This document shows, piece after piece, positions 36,604 to 44,811 of a stretch of 64,000 bases of DNA (its first letter is position 1; every line of letters starts with the position of its first letter). Source of the stretch: Belnapia arida (lineage in GTDB: Bacteria > Pseudomonadota > Alphaproteobacteria > Acetobacterales > Acetobacteraceae). The notes under the pieces were generated by a model. The model had not been told where the DNA came from, searched no databases, and saw only the letters and a list, made by a program, of their open reading frames with translations. The stretch lies in contig NZ_JAETWB010000001.1 of NCBI RefSeq assembly GCF_016773205.1, forward strand, positions 682,001 to 746,000, written 5' to 3'. Position numbers and translations under genes: made by a program.

Positions 36604-37545
36604 CTATTCGGCCGAGATGTTGGCGCGGCGGATGACCTCGGCCCAGCGGGCGAGGTCGCGGGCGATGACGGCGGCGAACTCCTCCGGCGTGCCACCGGCA
36701 GGCGTCATGCCCTGGGCAGCGAGCGCCCCCTGCGTCGCGGGCTGGCGCAGCCAGTCGCCCAGCACCGCGTTCAGTCGGGCGATGAGCGTGGCGGGCAGGC
36801 CGGCGGGGCCGAGCAGCCCATACCAGAGATCGACCTCGGCGCCGGGCAGGCCGCTCTCGGCCATGGTCGGCACGGCGGGGGCGGCGGGGCTGCGCTGCGG
36901 GCTGCCGACCGCGAGCAGGCGGATGCGGCCATCGGCGGCGAGCGGCAGGGCGGTGTGGACGGGCAGCACCATGGCGGCGACGCGTCGGCCGAGCAGGTCC
37001 TGGATGGCAGGGGCGCTGCCGCGATAGGGGATGTGGTCGAGCGTCGCGCCGGCCTCGACGGCGAAGAGCGCCATCGCCAGGTGCTGCGGCGTGCCGATGC
37101 CGGGGCTGGCGTAGTCGAGTCCCCCGCGGCGGGCGAGACCTGCGAACTCGGCGGCGCTGCGGGCGGCGACGTCCGGATTCACGGCGAGGACCAGTTCGCC
37201 GAGGCTGAGCCGAATGATGGGGGCGAAGCTGGCGACCGGGTCGTAGGGGACCTGGCGGAAGAGGCTTGGGTTCATCACGAAAGTATTGGCCTGGAGCAGC
37301 AGCGTCCGCCCGTCCGGCGCGGCGCGGGCGGCGGCCTGCGTGCCGATATTGCCGCTGGCGCCCGGGCGGCTGTCGACCACCACCGGCTGGCCGAGGGCGG
37401 CTTGCAGCACCGGAGCGACGAGGCGGGCAAGCAGGTCCGGCCCGGTGCCGGGTGTGAAGGGGACGATGATGCCGACCGGCCCCTCCTGCGCGGCGGCCGG
37501 GGTGGCGAGGGAGAGGGCCAGAAGGGAGCGGCGGCTGGGCGGCAT
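36604..37545 (-). CDS. Bug-family solute receptor (tandem copy 2)
   Basis: A 313-residue periplasmic binding protein with a short signal peptide MPPSRRSLLALSLATPAAAQ. The first loop reads VPFTPGTGPDLLAR, so the usual GGxxD becomes GTGPD, and the second motif is VVVDSRPGASGNIG. It lies 14 bases downstream of another Bug gene on the same strand, but the two differ widely in sequence, so they are paralogues of separate specificity and not a recent duplication. No membrane subunits are adjacent. Confidence 0.92.
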   Translation of the reverse strand: MPPSRRSLLALSLATPAAAQEGPVGIIVPFTPGTGPDLLARLVAPVLQAALGQPVVVDSRPGASGNIGTQAAARAAPDGRTLLLQANTFVMNPSLFRQVPYDPVASFAPIIRLSLGELVLAVNPDVAARSAAEFAGLARRGGLDYASPGIGTPQHLAMALFAVEAGATLDHIPYRGSAPAIQDLLGRRVAAMVLPVHTALPLAADGRIRLLAVGSPQRSPAAPAVPTMAESGLPGAEVDLWYGLLGPAGLPATLIARLNAVLGDWLRQPATQGALAAQGMTPAGGTPEEFAAVIARDLARWAEVIRRANISAE

Positions 37546-37559
37546 GGCGGGCGCCCCCG

Positions 37560-38525
37560 TCAGTCGATCTGGAGGTTCATGCGGCGGAGGAGGGGAGCCC
37601 AGCGCGCGGCCTCCTTCTGCATGAAGGCGGCGCAGTCCTCCGGCCCGCTGCCGATGGCGAACTGGCCCTCGGCGAGCAGGCGGTCGCGGAAGCCCGGTTC
37701 CTTCAATGCCTCGCCGGCGGCGGCGGCGAAGCGGGCGATTGCGGCGGCCGGGGTGCGGGCGGGGGCTACCAGGCCGAAATAGGTTTGCGCCACCGCCTCC
37801 GGCTGCGTCTCGGCGAAGGTCGGGACCTCGGGGAAGCCGGGCATGCGCCTGTCGCCGGTCCAGCCGATGATGCGGCCCTGGCCGTTGCGGTGCGTCCCGA
37901 TGGCCGAGGCGCCGCCGACCACCAGCACGTCGAGCGTGCCGGCGAGGAAGTCGTTCAACTGCTGCGCGTCGCCGCGGTAGGTCACGTCCTGCATGCGGAT
38001 GCCAAGCTGCTCGGCGACCAGCACGGCGGCGATGTTGTTGAAGGAGGAAGGGCCGTTGGTGCCGTAATTCAGCCGGCCTGGCTGCGCCTTCGCCAACGCC
38101 ACGAATTCCGGGATGGTCTTCGGCAGATGGTTCTGCAGCACGAAGGCGAAGGGCAGGATGCTGAGCAGGGAGACGGGGGCGAAATCCTCCGGCCTGTAGG
38201 GGAGGCTGCGCATCAGCAGCGGGTTGAGCGTCAGCGTGGTGCCGGAATTGACGAGGAGGGTGGCGCCATCGGGCGCGGCACGTGCGACGTATTCGGCGCC
38301 GACCACGGTCGCGGCGCCGGGGCGGTTCTCGACCTGGAGGGGCTGGCCAAGCAGGGGAGCCATGCGCTCGGCGAGCAGGCGGCCCATGAGGTCGGTCGAG
38401 CCGCCGGGCGGGAAGGGGACGACGAGCGTCACCGGCCTGCCTTGCGCCAGGGCGGGTTTGGCCAGATCGGGCATGGCGAGGGCGGCGGCGAGCAGGCTGC
38501 GGCGCGCGATCCTGGTGCTTGGCAT
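37560..38525 (-). CDS. Bug-family solute receptor (tandem copy 1)
   Basis: A 321-residue receptor, first gene of the tandem pair. Signal peptide MPSTRIARRSLLAAALAMPDLAKPALAQ, with a twin arginine but a weak Tat consensus, precedes VPFPPGGSTDLMGR and VENRPGAATVVGAEYVA. The loop aspartate of the ligand site is conserved. GAGGAA lies just upstream of the ATG. The frame continues upstream without similarity. The 245 bases between this gene and the next LysR gene upstream contain no gene I can support. Confidence 0.92.
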   Translation of the reverse strand: MPSTRIARRSLLAAALAMPDLAKPALAQGRPVTLVVPFPPGGSTDLMGRLLAERMAPLLGQPLQVENRPGAATVVGAEYVARAAPDGATLLVNSGTTLTLNPLLMRSLPYRPEDFAPVSLLSILPFAFVLQNHLPKTIPEFVALAKAQPGRLNYGTNGPSSFNNIAAVLVAEQLGIRMQDVTYRGDAQQLNDFLAGTLDVLVVGGASAIGTHRNGQGRIIGWTGDRRMPGFPEVPTFAETQPEAVAQTYFGLVAPARTPAAAIARFAAAAGEALKEPGFRDRLLAEGQFAIGSGPEDCAAFMQKEAARWAPLLRRMNLQID

Positions 38526-38770
38526 GGTTTCCTCGCGGTCGTTGCGCCCAGCCTTGCATGGCCGCGCCGCAGTGGGGAGATGGAGTAGGGAGGTGGCGCT
38601 CGACGCGGAGCGCCGGTCCACCTGCCGTGGGCGGGCGGAGAGCCGACATGGCCGAAGGCTGTTGCCGCTTCGGGCAACCGCATCACTGGGCATCATGGTG
38701 CCAGCCGCCAAGCGGGCGTCGGTCACGGGCGGCGTCATAAACCGGACGCCCATCTCGATGCCGGGGGCTA

Positions 38771-39700
38771 CTACATCAAGCTCCCGGCGAAGCGCTCCGC
38801 CAGCTTCTGCTTTCCGAACGCATCGGTCACCCAATCGACAAAGACGCGCGTCTTGCGAGGCACCAAGGTCCGCGACGCATAGTAAAGCGAGATCGCCCCC
38901 GCATCGGCATACCAGCGCGGAACGAGGCGTATGAGCTGGCCGCTCTCCAGCGCAGGCAGCGCATCGGGCACGGCCAGCATCGCAGCGCCGAGGCCGAGCA
39001 GCGCGGCTTCGCGCATCGCAACGGGATCGTTGACCACGACGCTTTCCGGCAGGAGCACGGGCATCTCCTGTCCTGCCGCGTCGCGCATGGTCCATCGCCG
39101 GATCCGCCCCGTCCGCGGTGCGCGCATCACCACCCCTTCCAGCGACCGCAATCCGGCCGGGTCGGCAGGCCGTACCCGCCCGGCCATGTAGCCGGGCGAG
39201 GCGACGGCGATGATATGGGCCGGCGCCAGCGCGCGCGCGACCACGCCCGGGGACAGCTCGAACCCGCCGCCGATGGCGGCGTCGTAGCCCTCGGCCACGA
39301 GATCGACCGGCCGGCTCTCGAAGTGCCATTCGGGCCGGATGCCTGGATGACGTGCGAGGAGGCCGGGCAGCAAGGGCAGGATGTAGGTCAGGCCCAGGGA
39401 CGGCGGCAAGCTGACTTTCAGGGTACCCGCCGGCTCCCCACCGCCGGTGGCTACCTCGGCGATCGCGGCCTGGATGCCGTCCAGCTTTTCGGCGATCCCC
39501 ACGCGGAAAGCCTCCCCCGCCTCGGTCAGGGTCAGCCGCCGTGTCGAGCGGTGGAATAACCGCACGCCCAGGTTCCGCTCCAGCATGGCGACGTTGCGGC
39601 TGACTGCGGCCGGGGTCAGCGACATCCGTCGCCCAGCCTCGGAAAAGCTGCCGTGCTCCGCGCTGCGGATGAAGGATTCGAGGTTGGCCAAGGTTTCCAC
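38771..39700 (-). CDS. LysR-family transcriptional regulator
   Basis: A LysR regulator of 309 residues when started at the GTG at 39700, which aligns with the usual family start (ETLANLESFIRSAEHGSFSEAGRRMSLTPAAVSRNVAMLE forms the winged helix). A TTG at 39736 would add 12 residues; neither has a strong ribosome-binding site. The C-terminal domain is of the subgroup whose members commonly control neighbouring oxidoreductases. It diverges from an SDR gene 108 bases away and is its most likely target. Final residues KQKLAERFAGSLM are typical. Confidence 0.9.
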   Translation of the reverse strand: METLANLESFIRSAEHGSFSEAGRRMSLTPAAVSRNVAMLERNLGVRLFHRSTRRLTLTEAGEAFRVGIAEKLDGIQAAIAEVATGGGEPAGTLKVSLPPSLGLTYILPLLPGLLARHPGIRPEWHFESRPVDLVAEGYDAAIGGGFELSPGVVARALAPAHIIAVASPGYMAGRVRPADPAGLRSLEGVVMRAPRTGRIRRWTMRDAAGQEMPVLLPESVVVNDPVAMREAALLGLGAAMLAVPDALPALESGQLIRLVPRWYADAGAISLYYASRTLVPRKTRVFVDWVTDAFGKQKLAERFAGSLM

Positions 39701-39808
39701 ATGCTGATTTTCAATGAAGCCTTGAAAGTCTGGCAAGCCGTTCTCGGCTAATCCTCGGTGAACGAAGGCGCGATCTTCCAGCCATCGAAGCAGGACGGAT
39801 CACCGGCC

Positions 39809-40567
39809 ATGACGCAGACCCTTCTCCCCCTCGCCGGCAAGGCAGCGCTCATAACCGGCGGATCGCGCGGCATCGGCGCGGCGATCGTGCGCCGCCTGGC
39901 CCGGGATGGCGCTGACGTCGCCTTCAGCTATGCCGCCTCGCGCGAGCGGGCCGAGCAGGTCGTCGCCGAGGTCGAGGCGCTCGGCCGGCGCGCGGTCGCC
40001 ATCCGGGCCGACCAGGCGATTCCCGCCGAGGTGGCGGCGCTGGTCCGCGATGCCCATGCCGCCCTCGGCCGGCTCGACATCCTCGTCAATTCCGCCGGCG
40101 TCTTCGTCACCGGCATGGTCGGTGACGCGGAGGCCGACCTCGCCGCCTTCGACCACCAGCTTTCGGTCAACGTCGGGGGCGTGGCCGCCGCGGTGCGCGC
40201 CGCGGTGCCGCTCATGTCGGATGGTGGCCGCATCGTCTCCATCGGCACGACCGGAGCGGTGCACGTGCCCTTTCCAGGCGTCGCCGACTACGTGGCCACG
40301 AAGGCGGCGGTCGCGGCCTATACCCGTGGCTGGTCGCGTGACCTTGGGCCACGCGGAATTACGGTCAACCTGGTCCAGCCGGGCGCCATCGACACCGAGA
40401 TGAACCCGTCGGACGGCCCGTTCGCGGCGACGCTGAAGGGCCTCGCCGCGCTCGGCCGCTACGGCCGGCCCGAGGAGGTCGCCGCAGCGGTCGCGTTCCT
40501 GGCCGGCCCGGACGCCGGATACGTCACCGGCGCGACGCTGAACGTCGACGGCGGCCAGTCCGCCTGA
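39809..40567 (+). CDS. Short-chain dehydrogenase/reductase
   Basis: Classical SDR of 252 residues. The cofactor loop TGGSRGIG is at 16-23, NSAG at 94-97, Ser144 and the catalytic YVATK with Tyr161 and Lys165 are all present; the ending TGATLNVDGGQSA matches 3-oxoacyl-ACP-reductase-like members. Arg and Ala after strand 2 (SYAASRERAE) suggest NADP(H). The ATG at 39809 gives the normal N terminus; another at 39758 would add 17 unrelated residues. Substrate unknown. It leads a small plus-strand group with an NADP-binding oxidoreductase 34 bases downstream. Confidence 0.92.
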   Translation: MTQTLLPLAGKAALITGGSRGIGAAIVRRLARDGADVAFSYAASRERAEQVVAEVEALGRRAVAIRADQAIPAEVAALVRDAHAALGRLDILVNSAGVFVTGMVGDAEADLAAFDHQLSVNVGGVAAAVRAAVPLMSDGGRIVSIGTTGAVHVPFPGVADYVATKAAVAAYTRGWSRDLGPRGITVNLVQPGAIDTEMNPSDGPFAATLKGLAALGRYGRPEEVAAAVAFLAGPDAGYVTGATLNVDGGQSA

Positions 40568-40601
40568 CCATTCCATCCATCAAAGCGGAGAACGCATCAC
40601 C

Positions 40602-41204
40602 ATGCCCAGCATCGGCATCATCGGCGCCGGCAATATCGGGCGCGCCATCGCCACGGCGCTCGCCCGCCACGGCATCGCCGCGACCCTGTCGAACAGCCGC
40701 GGGCCCGAAAGCCTGAAGGACGTCGTCACGGGCATCGGCCCGACCATCACGGCCGGCAGCCGCGAGGACGCGGCCTCCAGGGACATCGTCTTCGTGGCGG
40801 TGAACTGGTCGAAGCTGCCGGAGGCGCTCGCCGGACTGCCCAACTTCGGCGGGCGCATCGTCGTCGACGCCAACAACCCGATCGAGGCGCCGCTGTTCCG
40901 GCCCGCCGATCTGGGCGGCCGCGCTTCCTCCGAGATCGTCGCGGAGCTCGTGCCCGGCGCGCGGCTGGTGAAAGCGTTCAACCACCTGCAGCCGCAACTC
41001 CTCGCCGGCGATCCCGCGGCCGAGGGCGGACGGCGCGTGCTGTTCCTGTCGGGCGACGACGCCGATGCGAAGGCGCAGGTCGGCGCCCTGATCGAACGGC
41101 TCGGCTTCTTCGGGATCGATCTCGGGCCGCTCGCCCTGGGTGCCCGGCTCGTCCAATTCCCGGGCGGCCCGCTGCCGGCCCTCAATCTCGTCCGGTTCGG
41201 CTGA
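40602..41204 (+). CDS. NADP-binding oxidoreductase, F420-reductase-like
   Basis: A 200-residue protein with an N-terminal Rossmann fold: IGIIGAGNIGRAIA has the GxGxxG at 7-12, and SNSRGPESL after strand 2 favours NADP through the Ser-Arg pair. It resembles the NADPH-dependent F420 reductase-like family (KAFNHLQPQLLAGDPAAEGGRRVLFLSGDD), members of which exist in bacteria without F420 and probably use other flavins or substrates. No F420-biosynthesis gene is present. Co-transcription with the SDR gene is likely. Confidence 0.85.
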   Translation: MPSIGIIGAGNIGRAIATALARHGIAATLSNSRGPESLKDVVTGIGPTITAGSREDAASRDIVFVAVNWSKLPEALAGLPNFGGRIVVDANNPIEAPLFRPADLGGRASSEIVAELVPGARLVKAFNHLQPQLLAGDPAAEGGRRVLFLSGDDADAKAQVGALIERLGFFGIDLGPLALGARLVQFPGGPLPALNLVRFG

Positions 41205-41290
41205 GACGAGCCGCCGGTGCCATTGGTGCCTCCATTCGCAGGCCGGCCCTGACCTGGCCAAGGCTGCCTGCGAGAGCGAAAGGAAAGCCC

Positions 41291-42193
41291 GTGTTCGCCC
41301 TGGACGATCTGCGGACCTTCGTGGAGATGGCCGATGCCGGTGGCGTGTCGTCTGCCGCCGCACGCCTGGGTATCGCGAAGTCCATCGTGAGCCGCAGGTT
41401 GCTCAGGCTCGAGCAACAGCTGGGCACCTTGCTGCTCGCGCGCACCACGCGCGGCTCGTCGGTCACCGAGGCCGGCGCCATCCTCCGCGAGCATGCCGCG
41501 CGGGCCTGCGCGGAGATGGATCTCGCGCAGGATCTGCTTCGCCCGAACGGCGCGATACGGGGCCGGCTCCGCCTTGCCTTGCCCATGACCTTCGGCTCGA
41601 CGCAGGTTGCGCCGGTCCTGATCGAACTGGCGAGGCGGCATCCGCTGCTGCATGTCCACGCCACCCACAGCGACACCTTCGTCGACCTCGTCGGCGAGGG
41701 CTTCGACGCTGCGATTCGTGTCGGCTACTTGCAGGACTCCAGCCTCGTGACCCGCCAGATCGCGCCGATCCACGGCAAGCTGGTCGCCAGCGCGGACTAT
41801 ATCGAGCGGCACGGCGCTCCGCGGAGACTGGAGGAGCTCGCACGCCACGAAGCGCTCATGCAGGGCTCCGAGACGTGGCGGCTGCTCGATGGGGGGCGGG
41901 TTGTCACGATTCATCCACGGGGCCGGTTCAAGGCGGACAGCGCGTCGGCGCTGGTGGCAGCGGCCTGTGCCGGGCTTGGCCTGGCCAACCTGCCGGACTT
42001 CATTACTGATCCCTTCGTGTCGTCGGGCGCGCTGGTTCCCGTCATGACGCGACACCCCGTCCCGCAGGCTGGCCTCTACGTGGTCAGGCCACCGGGGACC
42101 TATCCGTCCCGCAAGGTGCAGGCGCTGATCGACGCGATGGTGACGGCATTCGGCGGTGCCCGGCTTTCGGCCATGGCCGATGCCGCTGCGTGA
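41291..42193 (+). CDS. LysR-family transcriptional regulator
   Basis: A 300-residue LysR protein beginning at GTG 41291, five bases after AAAGGAAA. The DNA-binding region is DLRTFVEMADAGGVSSAAARLGIAKSIVSRRLLRLEQQLG; the effector domain includes GRLRLALPMTFGSTQVAP and the DAAIRVG strand. It stands on the same strand as the preceding oxidoreductase (87-base gap) and the following YcaC-like gene (157-base gap), an arrangement that suggests it regulates the local oxidoreductase and hydrolase genes. No operator was identified. Confidence 0.92.
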   Translation: MFALDDLRTFVEMADAGGVSSAAARLGIAKSIVSRRLLRLEQQLGTLLLARTTRGSSVTEAGAILREHAARACAEMDLAQDLLRPNGAIRGRLRLALPMTFGSTQVAPVLIELARRHPLLHVHATHSDTFVDLVGEGFDAAIRVGYLQDSSLVTRQIAPIHGKLVASADYIERHGAPRRLEELARHEALMQGSETWRLLDGGRVVTIHPRGRFKADSASALVAAACAGLGLANLPDFITDPFVSSGALVPVMTRHPVPQAGLYVVRPPGTYPSRKVQALIDAMVTAFGGARLSAMADAAA

Positions 42194-42350
42194 TCGCCCC
42201 GGGGCTGCCCGCCGGCTCGATGGCGTTCCCCGTCCTGCGACACAGTTCCCCGGATGACGCGGCTACCGTCCGCCCGGATTGGATGACCCCATGGAGCGCA
42301 TGGCGGAACCGCGACGCGGCTTGCCTCGAACAGACGCATGGAGTGGCAGG

Positions 42351-42971
42351 ATGACAGGACAAGGCGTGTTCAGGTACGAGGAAACGGCCATGGTGGTGAT
42401 CGACTACCAGCAGGAGATGTTCGACCAGATCCGCTCTGAGACATCGGCGGGTCTCGTCGACCTGAATATCCGCTTTCTGATCAGGACGGCCAAGGCCTTC
42501 GGCATGCCGATCGTGCTGTCCACGGTGGGTGTGGAGTTGGGCGTGAACGGACCGACCCGGTCCTCCATCCTTGAGGAACTGCCCGGGGCACCGGAGATCG
42601 ACCGCTCCTCCATGAATGCCTGGGAGGATGCGGCCTTCCGCGATGCCGTGCGCGCAACCGGGCGCAAGCGGCTGCTCGTCGGCGCGCTGTTCACGGAGAT
42701 CTGCCTCGCCTTTCCGGTCGTGGAAATGCTGCGGGATGGCTACGACGTGGCCTTCCCGGTGGATGCCGTCGGCGGCCTGTCGCAGGTCGCTCACGCGACG
42801 GCGATCCAGCGCCTGGTGCAGGCGGGGGCCGTGCCCACCACCGCCCTTGCCTTCGGCACCGAGTTGTTCCGGGACTGGAAGTCACCCGTCGCCGGCAGGG
42901 CCCGTGAGTTGGTGAAGGGTTACCTGACCGAGGTGGCGCAGGCGACGAGCCCTCATGTCGAGGGTGCCTGA
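42351..42971 (+). CDS. Isochorismatase-family cysteine hydrolase, YcaC-like
   Basis: A 206-residue hydrolase of the isochorismatase superfamily. Asp18 in VVIDYQQEM and Cys118 in GALFTEICLAFPV are the expected catalytic residues; the usual lysine position falls in EIDRSSMNAWED, where Arg85 is found instead, as I recall for YcaC-like proteins, whose substrates remain unknown. The ATG at 42351 is preferred because upstream in-frame sequence is unlike the family. It is followed 24 bases later by a SnoaL-like gene, probably in one transcript. Confidence 0.85.
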   Translation: MTGQGVFRYEETAMVVIDYQQEMFDQIRSETSAGLVDLNIRFLIRTAKAFGMPIVLSTVGVELGVNGPTRSSILEELPGAPEIDRSSMNAWEDAAFRDAVRATGRKRLLVGALFTEICLAFPVVEMLRDGYDVAFPVDAVGGLSQVAHATAIQRLVQAGAVPTTALAFGTELFRDWKSPVAGRARELVKGYLTEVAQATSPHVEGA

Positions 42972-42995
42972 ACGCGGCGGCTGGGGAAAGCCTCG

Positions 42996-43364
42996 ATGCC
43001 CAACAGCATAGCGACGCTCCTGACGCGCAACCTCCACGAGGTCTTCGGGGAGGACGATCCCGGGCGCCGCCGGACCGTCATCGATGAGCTCTTCGCCGAG
43101 GATGCGGTGTTCTACGAGCCCGAGGGGATGCATCGCGGGCGCGACGCGATCGACAGGATCGCGGGGGTGATCCGGGCCGCCCAGCCCGGCCTCCGATACT
43201 CGCCCCTTCGTCCGCCCGAGGAGATGCACGGCGCGGCCGGACGCATCCAGTGGGTCGCCGGTCGGCCGGGCGAGGCTCCGGCCCATGCGGGAACCGACGT
43301 CATCCTCGCCCGCGACGGCCGGATCGCGGCGATCTACCTCTTCTTCGATCCTGTTCCTGCCTGA
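42996..43364 (+). CDS. SnoaL/NTF2-like small protein
   Basis: A 122-residue protein with the NTF2-like cone fold. Typical features are an N-terminal helix (TRNLHEVFGEDDPGRRRTVIDELFAEDAVFYEPEG), the GRDAIDRIAGVIRA helix and the closing strand DVILARDGRIAAIYLFFDPV. Such proteins may be isomerases, cyclases or simply binding proteins; no substrate can be inferred. It sits between the YcaC-like gene and an alpha/beta hydrolase on the same strand, as often seen where such genes travel together. Confidence 0.82.
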   Translation: MPNSIATLLTRNLHEVFGEDDPGRRRTVIDELFAEDAVFYEPEGMHRGRDAIDRIAGVIRAAQPGLRYSPLRPPEEMHGAAGRIQWVAGRPGEAPAHAGTDVILARDGRIAAIYLFFDPVPA

Positions 43365-43440
43365 ACTGACAGGAACATTCAGCGTCCCGGGCGGGTGTCG
43401 GTGGCGCCTGCCTGCGACGCCTCCAGCAAGGAAGCCCCCC

Positions 43441-44268
43441 ATGACTTTTGTCACCGCGGCCGATGGCGCACGCATCTTCTGCAAGGACTGGGGGCCGAAG
43501 GATGCCCGACCGGTTGTCTTCTCGCATGGCTGGCCGCTGTGCTCGGATGCCTGGGACGGACAGATGCTGTTCATGCTCCAGAACGGCTTCCGCGTCGTGG
43601 CGCATGACCGGCGCGGCCATGGCCGTTCCGACCAGACGGGCCACGGCAACACCATGGATACCTACGCCGACGACCTCTCGGCCGTGATGGAGGCGCTGGA
43701 CCTGCGCGGCGCGATGATGGTCGGGCACTCCACCGGTGGCGGCGAGGTGGCCCGCTACATCGGCCGGCACGGCACCGGCCGCGTCGCCAGGGTCGTGCTG
43801 CTCAGCGCGGTGCCGCCGATCATGGTGTCCACCCCGCAATGGCCGGGCGGGCTCGACATCTCGGTATTCGACGGCATCCGCAAGGGCGTCTCCGACAATC
43901 GCTCGAATTTCTACCTCGACCTCGCGCTGCCCTTCTTCGGCATGAACCGCGACGGCGTCGCGGTGAACGAGGGGCTGCGCCAGACATTCTGGAACCAGGG
44001 CATGATGGGCTCGATCATCGGCCACTACGCCTGCATCCGCGAGTTCTCCGAGGTGGACTACACCGCCGACCTCGAGAAGATCGACGTGCCCACGCTGGTG
44101 ATCCATGGCGACGACGACCAGATCGTGCCGGTGGCCCATGCGGGGGCGCTGACCGCGACCGTGGTGCGCGGCGCGACGCTGAAGATCTACGAGGGCGCGC
44201 CGCACGGCCTCGCCTCCACGCATCAGGATCGGTTGAACGAGGACCTGCTGGCTTTCGCCCGGAGTTGA
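43441..44268 (+). CDS. Alpha/beta hydrolase, non-heme chloroperoxidase-like
   Basis: A 275-residue alpha/beta hydrolase. The nucleophile is Ser97 in GHSTGG, the acid Asp226 in HGDDDQIVP and the base His255 in PHGLAST. SHGWPLCSDAWDGQMLFMLQNGFRVVAHDRRGHGRSDQ matches the cofactor-free haloperoxidase and aryl-esterase group. Family members are esterases that show peroxidase activity with acetate; the natural substrate here is unknown. The ATG at 43441 begins the standard MTFVTAADGARIF; the frame is open upstream but overlaps the SnoaL gene. Lies 76 bases after that gene. Confidence 0.92.
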   Translation: MTFVTAADGARIFCKDWGPKDARPVVFSHGWPLCSDAWDGQMLFMLQNGFRVVAHDRRGHGRSDQTGHGNTMDTYADDLSAVMEALDLRGAMMVGHSTGGGEVARYIGRHGTGRVARVVLLSAVPPIMVSTPQWPGGLDISVFDGIRKGVSDNRSNFYLDLALPFFGMNRDGVAVNEGLRQTFWNQGMMGSIIGHYACIREFSEVDYTADLEKIDVPTLVIHGDDDQIVPVAHAGALTATVVRGATLKIYEGAPHGLASTHQDRLNEDLLAFARS

Positions 44269-44352
44269 GGCCGGTTCGGAGGCTTGCTCGAACTCGGCTC
44301 CACGATGCAGCGCCGGAAAACCTGCCGCGCACATCGAGCTTCGGAGGACATC

Positions 44353-44799
44353 TTGGACGTCACCTCTTCTCACCTGCGCGCGCGGCGTGCCTGCCTGGCC
44401 GGGCTGCTCCTGCTGCTGGGCAGCGCCGGGGGCGCCCGGTCTCACGGGGACCACGAGCACCATCGGATGGCCGAGACGGCCGCGGAGCAAACCGTGGAGC
44501 GAAGCTTCATGGCCGAGAACGACGTCGCCATGGCGCAGATGATGCAGGCCATGGCCGTCCGGCCCAGCGGCGACATCGACCGCGACTTCGTGGCGATGAT
44601 GACGGCGCACCACCAGGGCGCCATCGACATGGCCACCGCTCTGCTGCGGCATGGCGGCAATGAGCGACTTCGCCGTCTGGCACAGGAAATCGTCATCACC
44701 CAGCAGGCGGAGATCTCGGCCATGCGGCTGGCCATCGGCGCGCCCCTGGCACCGGTCCCCGCCTCCGGCCCGGCATCCACCGCGTCCTCGGCCCGCTAA
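44353..44799 (+). CDS. DUF305 exported protein, possible copper-linked
   Basis: A 148-residue protein read from a TTG that sits 4 bases after GGAGGA (44343-44348); the nearby ATG at 44305 lacks such a site. A signal peptide (RRACLAGLLLLLGSAGGARS) is followed by a His-rich HGDHEHH stretch. The DUF305 signature MMTAHHQGAIDMA (82-94) and the QQAEISAM helix follow. DUF305 ferritin-like-fold proteins are often near copper-resistance genes, and the His/Met content fits metal binding, but no copper exporter is here. A beta-propeller gene starts 12 bases downstream. Confidence 0.85.
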   Translation: MDVTSSHLRARRACLAGLLLLLGSAGGARSHGDHEHHRMAETAAEQTVERSFMAENDVAMAQMMQAMAVRPSGDIDRDFVAMMTAHHQGAIDMATALLRHGGNERLRRLAQEIVITQQAEISAMRLAIGAPLAPVPASGPASTASSAR

Positions 44800-44811
44800 G
44801 GAAGCCCGACC

